Translations under genes and position numbers: made by a program | Assembly: GCF_014764705.1 (NCBI RefSeq) | Contig: NZ_JACXXG010000030.1 | Span: 1-50,492, forward strand | From: Stutzerimonas kunmingensis | GTDB lineage: Bacteria; Pseudomonadota; Gammaproteobacteria; Pseudomonadales; Pseudomonadaceae | DNA: 50,492 bases | Direction of reading: 5' to 3' | The notes under the pieces: model-generated | The model's input: the letters and a program-made list of their open reading frames with translations, nothing else | Told to the model about the DNA's origin: nothing | Database searches by the model: none | In this document: piece after piece, positions 26,514 through 33,820 of the stretch | Numbering within the stretch: the first letter of the stretch is position 1 | Layout of the letters: each line of letters begins with the position of its first letter

Positions 26514-27227
26514 ATGAACAACGATCTGCCCAATATCGACCCAGATCTGCTGGATATGCCTGACCTGGACAAGCTTGCTCTGCCGGCAGGTCCAGAACAC
26601 AGGCCACGCATCCTGCTGCTCTATGGCTCTAACCGGGAGCGCTCCTACAGTCGTCTGCTGGTACAGGAAGCTGCGCGCCTGCTCGAACGTTTCGGTGCCG
26701 AGACGCGCATCTTCAATCCGTCCGGATTGCCGCTGCCGGACGATGCACCGGACAGCCATCCGAAGGTGCAGGAGCTGCGCGAGCTGATGCAGTGGTCGGA
26801 AGGTCAGGTGTGGTGTTCGCCCGAGCGTCACGGCTCGATGAGCGCGGTATTCAAGGCCCAGATCGACTGGGTGCCGCTGGCCATGGGCGCGGTGCGGCCT
26901 ACCCAGGGCAAGACGCTGGCGATCATGCAGGTCAGCGGCGGTTCGCAGTCGTTCAACGCCCTGAACCAGATGCGGGTGCTGGGCCGCTGGATGCGTATGC
27001 TCACTATCCCCAACCAGTCCTCCGTGGCCAAGGCCTTTCTCGAATTCGACGACGCCGGCCGGATGAAGCCCTCGGCCTACTACGACCGCGTGGTGGATGT
27101 GATGGAGGAGCTGATCAAGCTCACCCTGCTGGTACGCGGTCGGGCCGACTACCTGGTCGATCGCTATTCGGAACGCAAGGAGTCAGCCGAAGCGCTGTCC
27201 CGTCGCGTCAATCAACGCTCCATCTGA
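26514..27227 (+). CDS. arsH: ArsH NADPH:FMN oxidoreductase (organoarsenical oxidase)
   Basis: The 237-residue flavodoxin-fold protein shows the FMN phosphate loop [16 protein letters not shown], the conserved [20 protein letters not shown] and the late [14 protein letters not shown] tail typical of ArsH. ArsH oxidises trivalent organoarsenicals such as methylarsenite to the less toxic pentavalent forms and also reduces quinones and azo dyes in vitro. With arsP on the opposite strand it gives two routes against methylated As(III). It lies 19 bases after arsC. Confidence 0.96.
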   Translation: MNNDLPNIDPDLLDMPDLDKLALPAGPEHRPRILLLYGSNRERSYSRLLVQEAARLLERFGAETRIFNPSGLPLPDDAPDSHPKVQELRELMQWSEGQVWCSPERHGSMSAVFKAQIDWVPLAMGAVRPTQGKTLAIMQVSGGSQSFNALNQMRVLGRWMRMLTIPNQSSVAKAFLEFDDAGRMKPSAYYDRVVDVMEELIKLTLLVRGRADYLVDRYSERKESAEALSRRVNQRSI

Positions 27228-27245
27228 CTTTCAGGAATCGCCCGC

Positions 27246-27740
27246 GTGTCCCATCCCTACGACATCCTCGATGTACCCGGCAGCGCCGGTCAGCTGATCT
27301 TCACACCGTGCCCCGGCAGCAAGGGCACCAGCGTCGATGAGGCGCTGGCTACCCTGCAAGCAGCCGGCGCTGACGCGCTGATCACCCTGATGCCTGCTGA
27401 AGAGCTGGCGCGCAACGAAGCGACGCAGCTGGCGCAGCTCTGCGCCGAGCGCGGCCTCGAGTGGTTTCACCTGCCGGTGGCTGACGAACAGATGCCGCTG
27501 GCGGACTTAGACCAGGCCTGGGAACAGTCGGCGGATCGGATCAATGAGCTGCTGGATGCCGGCAAGCGCATCGCTATTCACTGCAAGGGCGGCTCCGGTC
27601 GTACGGGCCTGATCGCAGCGCGCATCCTGATGGACCGCGACGTGCCGCGCGCAACCGCCATCGCCAGCGTCCAGGCGCTGCGCCCCAAGGCTATCCAGCA
27701 TCCGGCCCATGTCGGCTGGATCGAACGCTTCGGCGCATGA
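27246..27740 (+). CDS. Dual-specificity/CDKN3-like protein phosphatase in the ars operon
   Basis: The 164-residue protein has the phosphatase signature [10 protein letters not shown] with His112, Cys113 and Arg119 (CX5R) and a possible general-acid Asp in LPVADEQMP. The GTG start at 27246 has AGGAA eight bases upstream. Its fold class differs from the LMW-PTP ArsC proteins, so it is not a third classical ArsC. A phosphotyrosine-phosphatase-like loop binds arsenate-like oxyanions, so arsenate or arseno-sugar chemistry is conceivable; a phosphoprotein substrate is the plain alternative. Position between arsH and ynfA/gapdh argues for co-expression with arsenic resistance. Confidence 0.87.
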   Translation: MSHPYDILDVPGSAGQLIFTPCPGSKGTSVDEALATLQAAGADALITLMPAEELARNEATQLAQLCAERGLEWFHLPVADEQMPLADLDQAWEQSADRINELLDAGKRIAIHCKGGSGRTGLIAARILMDRDVPRATAIASVQALRPKAIQHPAHVGWIERFGA

Positions 27741-27750
27741 CGGGCTTCGC

Positions 27751-28077
27751 ATGCTGAATACGCTTGGCCTGTTCGTCATTACCGCGATAGCGGAGATCGT
27801 CGGCTGCTATCTGCCATACCTCTGGCTGAAACAGGGCAAGAGTATCTGGTTGCTGCTGCCAGCTGCGCTTTCCCTCGCGCTGTTCGCCTGGCTGCTGTCG
27901 CTGCATCCCACCGCCGCCGGGCGCGTGTATGCGGCGTACGGCGGCGTGTATGTCGGCGTGGCGCTGGTCTGGCTGTGGCTGGTCGATGGTGTTCGCCCGA
28001 CCTGGTGGGACCTGCTTGGCTGCGCCGTTGCGATGCTGGGCATGGCGATCATCATGTTTGCGCCACGAACTTCCTGA
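27751..28077 (+). CDS. ynfA: YnfA family (UPF0060) small inner membrane protein
   Basis: The 108 residues form four hydrophobic helices with family sequence: [40 protein letters not shown] and [20 protein letters not shown]. YnfA resembles small multidrug resistance transporters and has been linked to drug efflux. Its place in an arsenic operon suggests export of an arsenical or protection of the membrane, which is not shown. ATG 27751 lies ten bases after the phosphatase stop. Confidence 0.93.
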   Translation: MLNTLGLFVITAIAEIVGCYLPYLWLKQGKSIWLLLPAALSLALFAWLLSLHPTAAGRVYAAYGGVYVGVALVWLWLVDGVRPTWWDLLGCAVAMLGMAIIMFAPRTS

Positions 28078-28102
28078 TTCACCTTTCAAAAGCGAGGCAT
28101 CC

Positions 28103-29107
28103 ATGAGCATCAAAGTTGGCATCAATGGCTTCGGCCGCATCGGACGTCTGGCACTGCGCGCGGCATGGGATTGGCCGGAGCTGGACTTCGTGCAGATCAA
28201 CGATCCGGCAGGGGACGCGGCCACCCATGCGCACCTGCTGAACTTCGACTCCATTCACGGTCGCTGGCAACACGAAGCGGGATCCGATGGCGACGGTCTG
28301 GTGATCGACGGTCAGCGGGTAAAGGTCAGCGCCAACAAGGCGATCAGCGAAACCGACTGGTCGGGCTGCGATCTGGTCATCGAGGCCAGCGGCAAGATGA
28401 AGACCGTTGCCGTGCTGCAGCAATATCTGGAGCAGGGCGTCAAACGCGTGGTGGTCAGCGCGCCGGTGAAGGAGCCGGGTGCACTGAACATCGTCATGGG
28501 CGTCAACGATAGTCTGTTCGATCCGGCGCAGCATCGCATCGTCACCGCGGCATCCTGCACCACCAACTGCCTGGCGCCGGTGGTCAAGGTGATCCATGAG
28601 CAGCTCGGCATCCGCCACGGTTCGATCACCACCATCCATGACCTGACCAATACCCAGAGCATTCTCGATCAGCCGCACAAGGACCTGCGCCGCGCTCGGG
28701 CCTCGGGCATGAGCCTGATTCCCACGACTACCGGCTCGGCCACGGCGATCGCTGAAATCTTCCCGGAGCTGCGCGGCAAGCTGAACGGCCATGCCGTGCG
28801 CGTGCCGCTGGCCAATGCCTCGCTGACCGATTGCGTGTTCGAAGTGGAGCGCGCTACCGATGCCGCTGAGGTGAACCAGCTGCTCAAGGCCGCGGCAGAG
28901 GGCGAGCTGAAGGGCATCCTCGGGTATGAGGAGCGGCCGCTGGTTTCCATCGACTACCGCACCGACCCGCGCTCGTCGATCATCGATGCGCTGTCGACCA
29001 TGGTCGTCAACGGCACTCAGGTGAAGATCTACGCCTGGTACGACAACGAATGGGGCTATGCCAACCGCACCGTGGAACTGGCGCGCATGGTGGGGCTGGT
29101 AGGGTGA
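28103..29107 (+). CDS. ArsJ-associated glyceraldehyde-3-phosphate dehydrogenase
   Basis: The 334-residue GAPDH shows the NAD motif INGFGRIGR, catalytic Cys152 in [11 protein letters not shown], and the late [11 protein letters not shown]. GAPDHs coupled to arsJ use arsenate in place of phosphate to form 1-arseno-3-phosphoglycerate, which ArsJ exports and which then hydrolyses outside. The arsJ gene follows after 180 bases, supporting this role over glycolysis. The ATG at 28103 follows AGCGAGG. Confidence 0.93.
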   Translation: MSIKVGINGFGRIGRLALRAAWDWPELDFVQINDPAGDAATHAHLLNFDSIHGRWQHEAGSDGDGLVIDGQRVKVSANKAISETDWSGCDLVIEASGKMKTVAVLQQYLEQGVKRVVVSAPVKEPGALNIVMGVNDSLFDPAQHRIVTAASCTTNCLAPVVKVIHEQLGIRHGSITTIHDLTNTQSILDQPHKDLRRARASGMSLIPTTTGSATAIAEIFPELRGKLNGHAVRVPLANASLTDCVFEVERATDAAEVNQLLKAAAEGELKGILGYEERPLVSIDYRTDPRSSIIDALSTMVVNGTQVKIYAWYDNEWGYANRTVELARMVGLVG

Positions 29108-29157
29108 GATGCCGCTGAGTGGCGTGTTGCCGAGAGCGGTGCGGGTTATGGAAACGG

Positions 29158-29185
29158 CAGGGTGGGGGCTGAAGCCCACCCTACG
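29158..29185. repeat. REP-like palindrome between gapdh and arsJ
   Basis: AGGGTGGG (29159-29166) and CCCACCCT (29175-29182) flank GGCTGAAG. Read on the minus strand it is GTAGGGTGGGCTTCAGCCCC, a form common among repetitive extragenic palindromes of the P. stutzeri group. Only one copy is seen here. It may stabilise or trim the mRNA between gapdh and arsJ. Confidence 0.65.
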
Positions 29186-29287
29186 GCAAATCCGTGACGC
29201 GACGCCCCCGACTCTCGGCATGCCACGCCATCGCTGCTCGCCAATCTAGTTGCGCAATGCACCTGCTCAATCAATCCGGAACCGACC

Positions 29288-30502
29288 ATGCAAGCCCTTG
29301 CCCGACTGCCCCCCGCGGTGCGCCAGTACCTGATCGTCACCGGTAACTACTGGGCGTTCACGCTCACCGACGGCGCGCTGCGCATGCTGGTGGTGCTGCA
29401 TTTCCATTCGTTGGGCTACACGCCACTGCAGATCGCGGCGCTGTTCCTGTTCTACGAAGTGTTCGGTGTCGTCACCAATCTGGTTGGCGGCTATCTCGGC
29501 GCTCGACTCGGCCTGAACCGGACGATGAACCTTGGCCTGGCGATGCAGGTGGTGGCGCTGCTGATGCTCACTGTGCCAGCGGCGTGGCTGACGGTGCCTT
29601 GGGTGATGGGTGCGCAGGCGTTGTCCGGTATCGCCAAGGATCTGAACAAGATGTCGGCCAAGAGCTCGATCAAGCTCCTGGTACCCGACAGCCAGCAGGG
29701 CACGCTGTACAAGTGGGTGGCCATCCTCACCGGCTCGAAGAATGCCCTCAAGGGCGTGGGATTTTTCCTCGGTGGTGCACTGCTGACGCTGCTGGGATTC
29801 GCCGGCGCGGTCCTGGCGATGGCAGCGGTGCTAGCCGTGATCTGGATCAGCAGCCTGGTGCTGTTGAAAAAGGATCTTGGCAAGGCGAAGGCCAAACCGA
29901 AGTTCAAGGACATCCTCTCCAAAAGCCAGGCAATCAACGTACTGTCGGCCGCGCGGCTGTTTCTCTTCGGGGCTCGCGATGTCTGGTTCGTCATCGCGCT
30001 ACCGGTGTACCTGAGCACCGTCTTCGGCTGGAATTTCTGGATGGTCGGCGGCTTTCTGGCCTGCTGGATCATCGGCTACGGCATCGTCCAGTCGATGGCG
30101 CCGGCCATTACCGGCAAGCGCAGCGGCAAGGTACCGGATGGGCGTGCGGCCTTCATCTGGGCCGCGCTGCTGGCGGCGCTACCCGCGGCAATCGCTGTGG
30201 GCCTGACAACTGATGCATCGCCGCAATGGGTGCTGATCGGTGGGCTGCTGCTATTCGGTGCGCTGTTCGCGGTGAACTCCTCGCTGCACAGCTATCTGAT
30301 CGTCAGCTACGCCAAGGAAGACGGCGTTTCGCTGGACGTGGGCTTCTATTACATGTCCAACGCCATGGGTCGGTTGATCGGTACCCTGCTCTCCGGTTGG
30401 GTGTTCCAGGCCTATGGGTTGCAGGCTTGCCTGTGGGTATCGTCACTTTTCGTGCTGCTCGCCGCGATTATCTCCCTGCGCCTGCCTCGTCACACGCGAT
30501 AG
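29288..30502 (+). CDS. arsJ: ArsJ organoarsenical (1-arseno-3-phosphoglycerate) MFS exporter
   Basis: The 404-residue major facilitator protein has about twelve hydrophobic segments. Recognisable ArsJ sequence includes RQYLIVTGNYWAFTLTDGAL at the N-terminus, GIAKDLNKMSAKSSIKLL near residue 115, TGSKNALKGVGFFLGGALL and ARLFLFGARDVWFVIALPVY. The match to ArsJ is supported by the preceding GAPDH. It completes the pathway that exports arsenate as an unstable arseno-phosphoglycerate. The ATG lies after GGAACCGACC. A 9-bp hairpin follows the stop. Confidence 0.94.
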   Translation: MQALARLPPAVRQYLIVTGNYWAFTLTDGALRMLVVLHFHSLGYTPLQIAALFLFYEVFGVVTNLVGGYLGARLGLNRTMNLGLAMQVVALLMLTVPAAWLTVPWVMGAQALSGIAKDLNKMSAKSSIKLLVPDSQQGTLYKWVAILTGSKNALKGVGFFLGGALLTLLGFAGAVLAMAAVLAVIWISSLVLLKKDLGKAKAKPKFKDILSKSQAINVLSAARLFLFGARDVWFVIALPVYLSTVFGWNFWMVGGFLACWIIGYGIVQSMAPAITGKRSGKVPDGRAAFIWAALLAALPAAIAVGLTTDASPQWVLIGGLLLFGALFAVNSSLHSYLIVSYAKEDGVSLDVGFYYMSNAMGRLIGTLLSGWVFQAYGLQACLWVSSLFVLLAAIISLRLPRHTR

Positions 30503-30514
30503 CTGAGTAGGGAA

Positions 30515-30536
30515 GGTCGGGCGCGAACGCCCGACC
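30515..30536. terminator. Hairpin between convergent arsJ and porin genes
   Basis: GGTCGGGCG and CGCCCGACC form a perfect 9-bp stem with a CGAA loop, 12 bases after the arsJ stop and nine bases before the porin stop. T tracts are weak, but the position between converging genes suggests a shared terminator. Confidence 0.65.
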
Positions 30537-30544
30537 CGTATCGC

Positions 30545-31798
30545 TTAGTAGCTGTACTGCAGCTGTGCCCAAAGCTTCTCGGTATCCACCGAATAGTCGT
30601 CCGCGTCGTAGCCGGCGTACTTGACCGTTGCGACCAGCCCTTTGACCAGCGGGATGGCGCGGCTGTAAGCGATGTTGATCTCTTCCCCGTACTGCTCGCT
30701 ACCACGCTCGGCGCGGAAGTCGTGGTACCAGGCCTGCAGCGTGCCGCCCAAGAGCGGTAGTGTGCCCCCCAGGTAAACGTCCTGCACACCGTCCGCGGGC
30801 GTCAGCAGGAAGGTGTCGGCCCAGCCCTGAAAGGCGTGCTTGGTGGCCAACGGCGTCTGGAAGGCGCGATTGCCCGGCCCCGAGTCGCCGCCCAGTACTT
30901 CCACGCCCGCTTTAAGAGTCGCACCCTTGAGGGCGTAGCCAAGTTCGGCCAGGTAGTACTCGCTGCTCAGCTCCTGTGGATTGTCGGCGTAGTCCTGCTG
31001 GCGTGCATATTCAAGCGCATAGCTGATGCCGTGGAGGGCACCGTTCAGACGCAGACCTGTGGTCTTGCTGGACAGGGTGCCGAGCGCAGCGGCGGGTGCA
31101 GTGGCGATGTTGTCCAGTCCCAGCAGATAGCTGTAGGCGGTGGCCGTCAGCGCCGGTGAGTGAGCGTAGCGGGCGTTGAACAGATGGCTGTGGCCTTCGA
31201 TATTGGCCGGGTTGGCGCGATTGTCGAAACGGTTGTCGCCCGGGCCGAAGGTCGTGTTGATGTTGTTGATGTAGGCGTAAGTCAGGGTCAGCTTGTCGAG
31301 CGGTTGCAGCTGGCCCAGCACACCGTCGTAGGTTTGTTCGCTCTGCCGCCAATCGACGCCACCGACGAAGCGCTGGTTGTCCAGATTGATGCGCTGACGG
31401 CCGGCAATGGCGTTGCCGAACGCGTGGTCGTAGCGCAACAGCGCCTGGTTGATCTCGCTGCCGTCGGGGTCGGCTACCACGGAGTAATCGGTCTGGCCGT
31501 TGCGTGTGCTGTTGTAGGCGGCATCACCCAGGCGGCTTACGTTGTCTGCCTCGACCAGAGCCGACAGGCCGTACCACTTGCCGGTCTGAAAGCCGACGCG
31601 GGTGCGCAGCGTCTGGGCGTTGGCGTGCTCAAGTGCGTTGTCCTGATCGACGTGCTCGTAGCGATAGCGCACATCCAGAATCGGTTTCGCGTCGGTGAAC
31701 AAGCTGCTGAAGGTTTCCTGAGCGAAAACCGCCGGACTGCATAACAGGCCAGCGCTCAGCAGGTAGGGGGTCAGATGATGGGGATGCAGGTTCTTCAT
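30545..31798 (-). CDS. Alginate-export-like outer membrane porin
   Basis: The 417 residues begin with a signal peptide (LLSAGLLCSPAVFAQE). They continue with alternating amphipathic strands such as PILDVRYRYEHVDQDNA, WYGLSALVEADNVSRLGDAA and, at the end, VATVKYAGYDADDYS and EKLWAQLQYSY with a terminal Tyr. This resembles the alginate-export/OprD-like beta-barrel group. It probably forms a channel for a small anionic or nutrient solute; the substrate cannot be told. ATG 31798 has AAGGAG upstream; a longer frame to 31855 is not needed. It is convergent with arsJ and stands alone. Confidence 0.82.
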   Translation of the reverse strand: MKNLHPHHLTPYLLSAGLLCSPAVFAQETFSSLFTDAKPILDVRYRYEHVDQDNALEHANAQTLRTRVGFQTGKWYGLSALVEADNVSRLGDAAYNSTRNGQTDYSVVADPDGSEINQALLRYDHAFGNAIAGRQRINLDNQRFVGGVDWRQSEQTYDGVLGQLQPLDKLTLTYAYINNINTTFGPGDNRFDNRANPANIEGHSHLFNARYAHSPALTATAYSYLLGLDNIATAPAAALGTLSSKTTGLRLNGALHGISYALEYARQQDYADNPQELSSEYYLAELGYALKGATLKAGVEVLGGDSGPGNRAFQTPLATKHAFQGWADTFLLTPADGVQDVYLGGTLPLLGGTLQAWYHDFRAERGSEQYGEEINIAYSRAIPLVKGLVATVKYAGYDADDYSVDTEKLWAQLQYSY

Positions 31799-31931
31799 GT
31801 GCCGCTCCTTGGTTGACATCGGAGCGAAAGATAGGCTGCTTACTATTTTTGCCATTGACAGCCGTCAAGACCATAGAAAAGCTCTGGAACAGGCCTTGCG
31901 ACCCGTTCGCGAGGCCTGACAGGAGTCGAGC

Positions 31932-32111
31932 TCAGCTGTGTACAGCGGTTCTCAGCATGCCGATATCATGTGCGGCGCGCTGAATCAGTGCGGCAGCGTT
32001 CGGCCCGGCCTTGTCATGACCGTTACGACGCCCGCGGCGCCAATGCACCATGGGCTGGAGTGCACTGATATCCGATCGGGTAACCAGTTCTTCGAGTGAT
32101 CGCTTGCTCAT
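31932..32111 (-). CDS. Small basic hypothetical protein
   Basis: The 59 residues read MSKRSLEELVTRSDISALQP then MVHWRRGRRNGHDKAGPNAA and a helical end. ATG 32111 has GAGGA about eight bases upstream, better than the longer start at 32168. The mix of an acidic/helical start and a strongly basic HWRRGRRNGH centre suggests RNA or DNA contact. No family recognised. It lies alone between the porin promoter region and the toxin gene. Confidence 0.55.
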   Translation of the reverse strand: MSKRSLEELVTRSDISALQPMVHWRRGRRNGHDKAGPNAAALIQRAAHDIGMLRTAVHS

Positions 32112-32263
32112 GTTCGCGTCCTCACGTCGTGAGTTCGGTGGAGCGTCCTTGCGCCATGGGGAGTCCATGAGCAGACGATGCGCGATGATTGTTACAGCGG
32201 TTTGGCAGCACGGCGCAATCGGATGGCCGGTGCAGGGAGGAGAAGACGGCTAACGCGCCAGCA

Positions 32264-32956
32264 TCAGACTTCGGTGATCGCGCTGACGCTGGTGATGCCA
32301 GCGTTCCAGATCATCTCGTAGTGTGCGGTCTGAACGATGGACAGTACGCGCCGCGGCGTCATGAGTGCCCAGCAGTGCCGGCCTGGGCTACGTACCGAGT
32401 GATACCGCAACCCGGGGAATCCCTCTTGCCTGGCGAGGCGACCGAACTGGCGGGAGTGGAAGTAATCATCCGCGTCGTAGATCGGATCCGACATCGACAC
32501 GCCCGTGGCATCCAGCAGCCCGGCCTCGTTGAATTGACATGACAACCCGCGGAAAACGAACCGCTCGAAGTTCAAGCCTACGACATTCGACCAGTAGTGC
32601 TCCTGGTGATACCGCACCTCGACCAGTGCCGTTTCCATGCTGTCGGCCAGATACAACACGCCGTAGCTGCCATCGCTGAAACGAGAGCCGGCTGGATTCA
32701 CGTGGGTGAACGGCGCCGTAGCGTAGGAGCAGCCCGGAATGCCGAACGGTATTTCTGACCGAGGAATCAGCTCGAGGCGGCCAGTTTCGTTGTGCAATCT
32801 CGGGTTTGTCAGCGCCTGCAACTGATAGAGGATTTCAAATTCCTCGGCGTCGGCTACGTCATCGAACAGATCGATGGGAGGATACTTGGAGTTCACCAGC
32901 CGGTACGACTGGCACCGGGCATCGGCCCGTATCGGCAGTCGCTGCGGCACTACCAC
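32264..32956 (-). CDS. RES-domain toxin (NAD-degrading type)
   Basis: The 230 residues contain the RES domain: CQSYRLVNSKYPP with the key Arg near the start, then GSRFSDGSYGVLYLADSMET with the conserved Arg/Ser and the Glu in ETALVEVRYH. RES toxins of type II systems degrade NAD+ by phosphorolysis or hydrolysis. The GTG start at 32956 overlaps the upstream antitoxin stop by seven bases, the typical coupling of antitoxin before toxin. The N-terminus is longer than in minimal RES proteins. All the key motifs appear present, so the toxin is likely active. Confidence 0.87.
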   Translation of the reverse strand: MVVPQRLPIRADARCQSYRLVNSKYPPIDLFDDVADAEEFEILYQLQALTNPRLHNETGRLELIPRSEIPFGIPGCSYATAPFTHVNPAGSRFSDGSYGVLYLADSMETALVEVRYHQEHYWSNVVGLNFERFVFRGLSCQFNEAGLLDATGVSMSDPIYDADDYFHSRQFGRLARQEGFPGLRYHSVRSPGRHCWALMTPRRVLSIVQTAHYEMIWNAGITSVSAITEV

Positions 32957-33354
32957 TGCGCGCCTCGCAGGCTGTCGATACGGCGGAACGACTCGTACAG
33001 GGAAATCATGTCCCCCTGAGCCATTACCTCCAGCGGCGATCGCCCGTTGAAGAATTCGTTGTGATTGGGCATTGCCGGAAAGCCGTAAGTGTTTTCCGGG
33101 TTATCGAAGATCAGCCGCAGTGCTGCGTGGATGTTGAGAATGAAACTGACGCGCTGCATCTGGTCTGGGTCCAGACTGACCGACCAATCTGCATTGCGGA
33201 GTTTGGCCCGCGCGTGAGTACTGCGGGAGATACGCAGTATCCGACAGGCCTGTTCGGTAGACGCCTGCCATTTTTCGAGAATGTTCACCGCAGTACGAAG
33301 GCCGGCGGCGCACTGATCTTTGGTAAACGCGGGTGCCTGAAGAGTCGCAGTCAT
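32950..33354 (-). CDS. Xre/MbcA/ParS-type antitoxin paired with RES toxin
   Basis: The 134 residues have an N-terminal helix-turn-helix-like part (AAGLRTAVNILEKWQASTEQ, ACRILRISRSTHARAKL) and a C-terminal toxin-binding domain (RVSFILNIHAALRLIFDNPE, then FFNGRSPLEVMAQGDMISLY). The latter is the hallmark of the MbcA/ParS/Xre antitoxins that partner RES toxins. ATG 33354 is chosen as the first codon after which conserved sequence begins; the frame is open to 33492. It overlaps the toxin gene by seven bases and probably autoregulates the pair. Confidence 0.87.
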   Translation of the reverse strand: MTATLQAPAFTKDQCAAGLRTAVNILEKWQASTEQACRILRISRSTHARAKLRNADWSVSLDPDQMQRVSFILNIHAALRLIFDNPENTYGFPAMPNHNEFFNGRSPLEVMAQGDMISLYESFRRIDSLRGAQW

Positions 33355-33636
33355 GGCAATTGCTCGATTAATCCCATGGACACAGCATAGCACTGTATGT
33401 ATCTGCAGACACAATTGCGCGCGTACTATCTTTCTGGACATTGAAAAGAGCGGCAGCGCGATGTCGGCAAGTTCGATATGAACTTCAGCCAACCCTCAGG
33501 CTGGTAACTGCGTTCGATGGATACAAAGGTTGATCAGATAGTGCGCTGACGATGGCAGCGCTAGCGCTAATTGCGGAAAGTCAGTAAAGCGCAAATGACA
33601 AGACGGACGCTGGAAGGCTGAAAGCCGCGTAAAGAC

Positions 33637-33723
33637 TGGTGCCCGGAGCGGGGGTCGAACCCGCATACCCTTTCGGATGAGGGATTTTAAGTCCCTTGCG
33701 TATACCAATTTCGCCATCCGGGC
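33637..33723 (-). tRNA. tRNA-Leu (anticodon TAA)
   Basis: On the minus strand the 87-base gene starts GCCCGGA and ends TCCGGGC plus ACCA. It has a long variable arm (TCATCCGAAAGGGTA), as in class II tRNAs. The anticodon loop CTTAAAA gives TAA at 33689-33687. Confidence 0.97.
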
Positions 33724-33767
33724 GGAGGCTGCGTAGCAGTTCGCCGATGGGGAATCGGCGGCGCAGG

Positions 33768-33796
33768 ACTATAGCGAGCCTCCGGACACCACGCAA
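33768..33796 (-). promoter_or_regulatory. Sigma-70 promoter of tRNA-Leu
   Basis: On the minus strand TTGCGT (33796-33791), a 17-base spacer and TATAGT (33773-33768) lie about 45 bases before the mature tRNA. A GC-rich discriminator (CCTGCGCCGCC) follows. Confidence 0.68.
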
Positions 33797-33820
33797 CCCG
33801 AACGGCGCCGTTGCGTGGCC

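Noticed and set aside
31011..31352. Alternative minus-strand frame inside the porin gene
   Set aside because: Arg/Ser/Gln-rich shadow of the porin reading frame.
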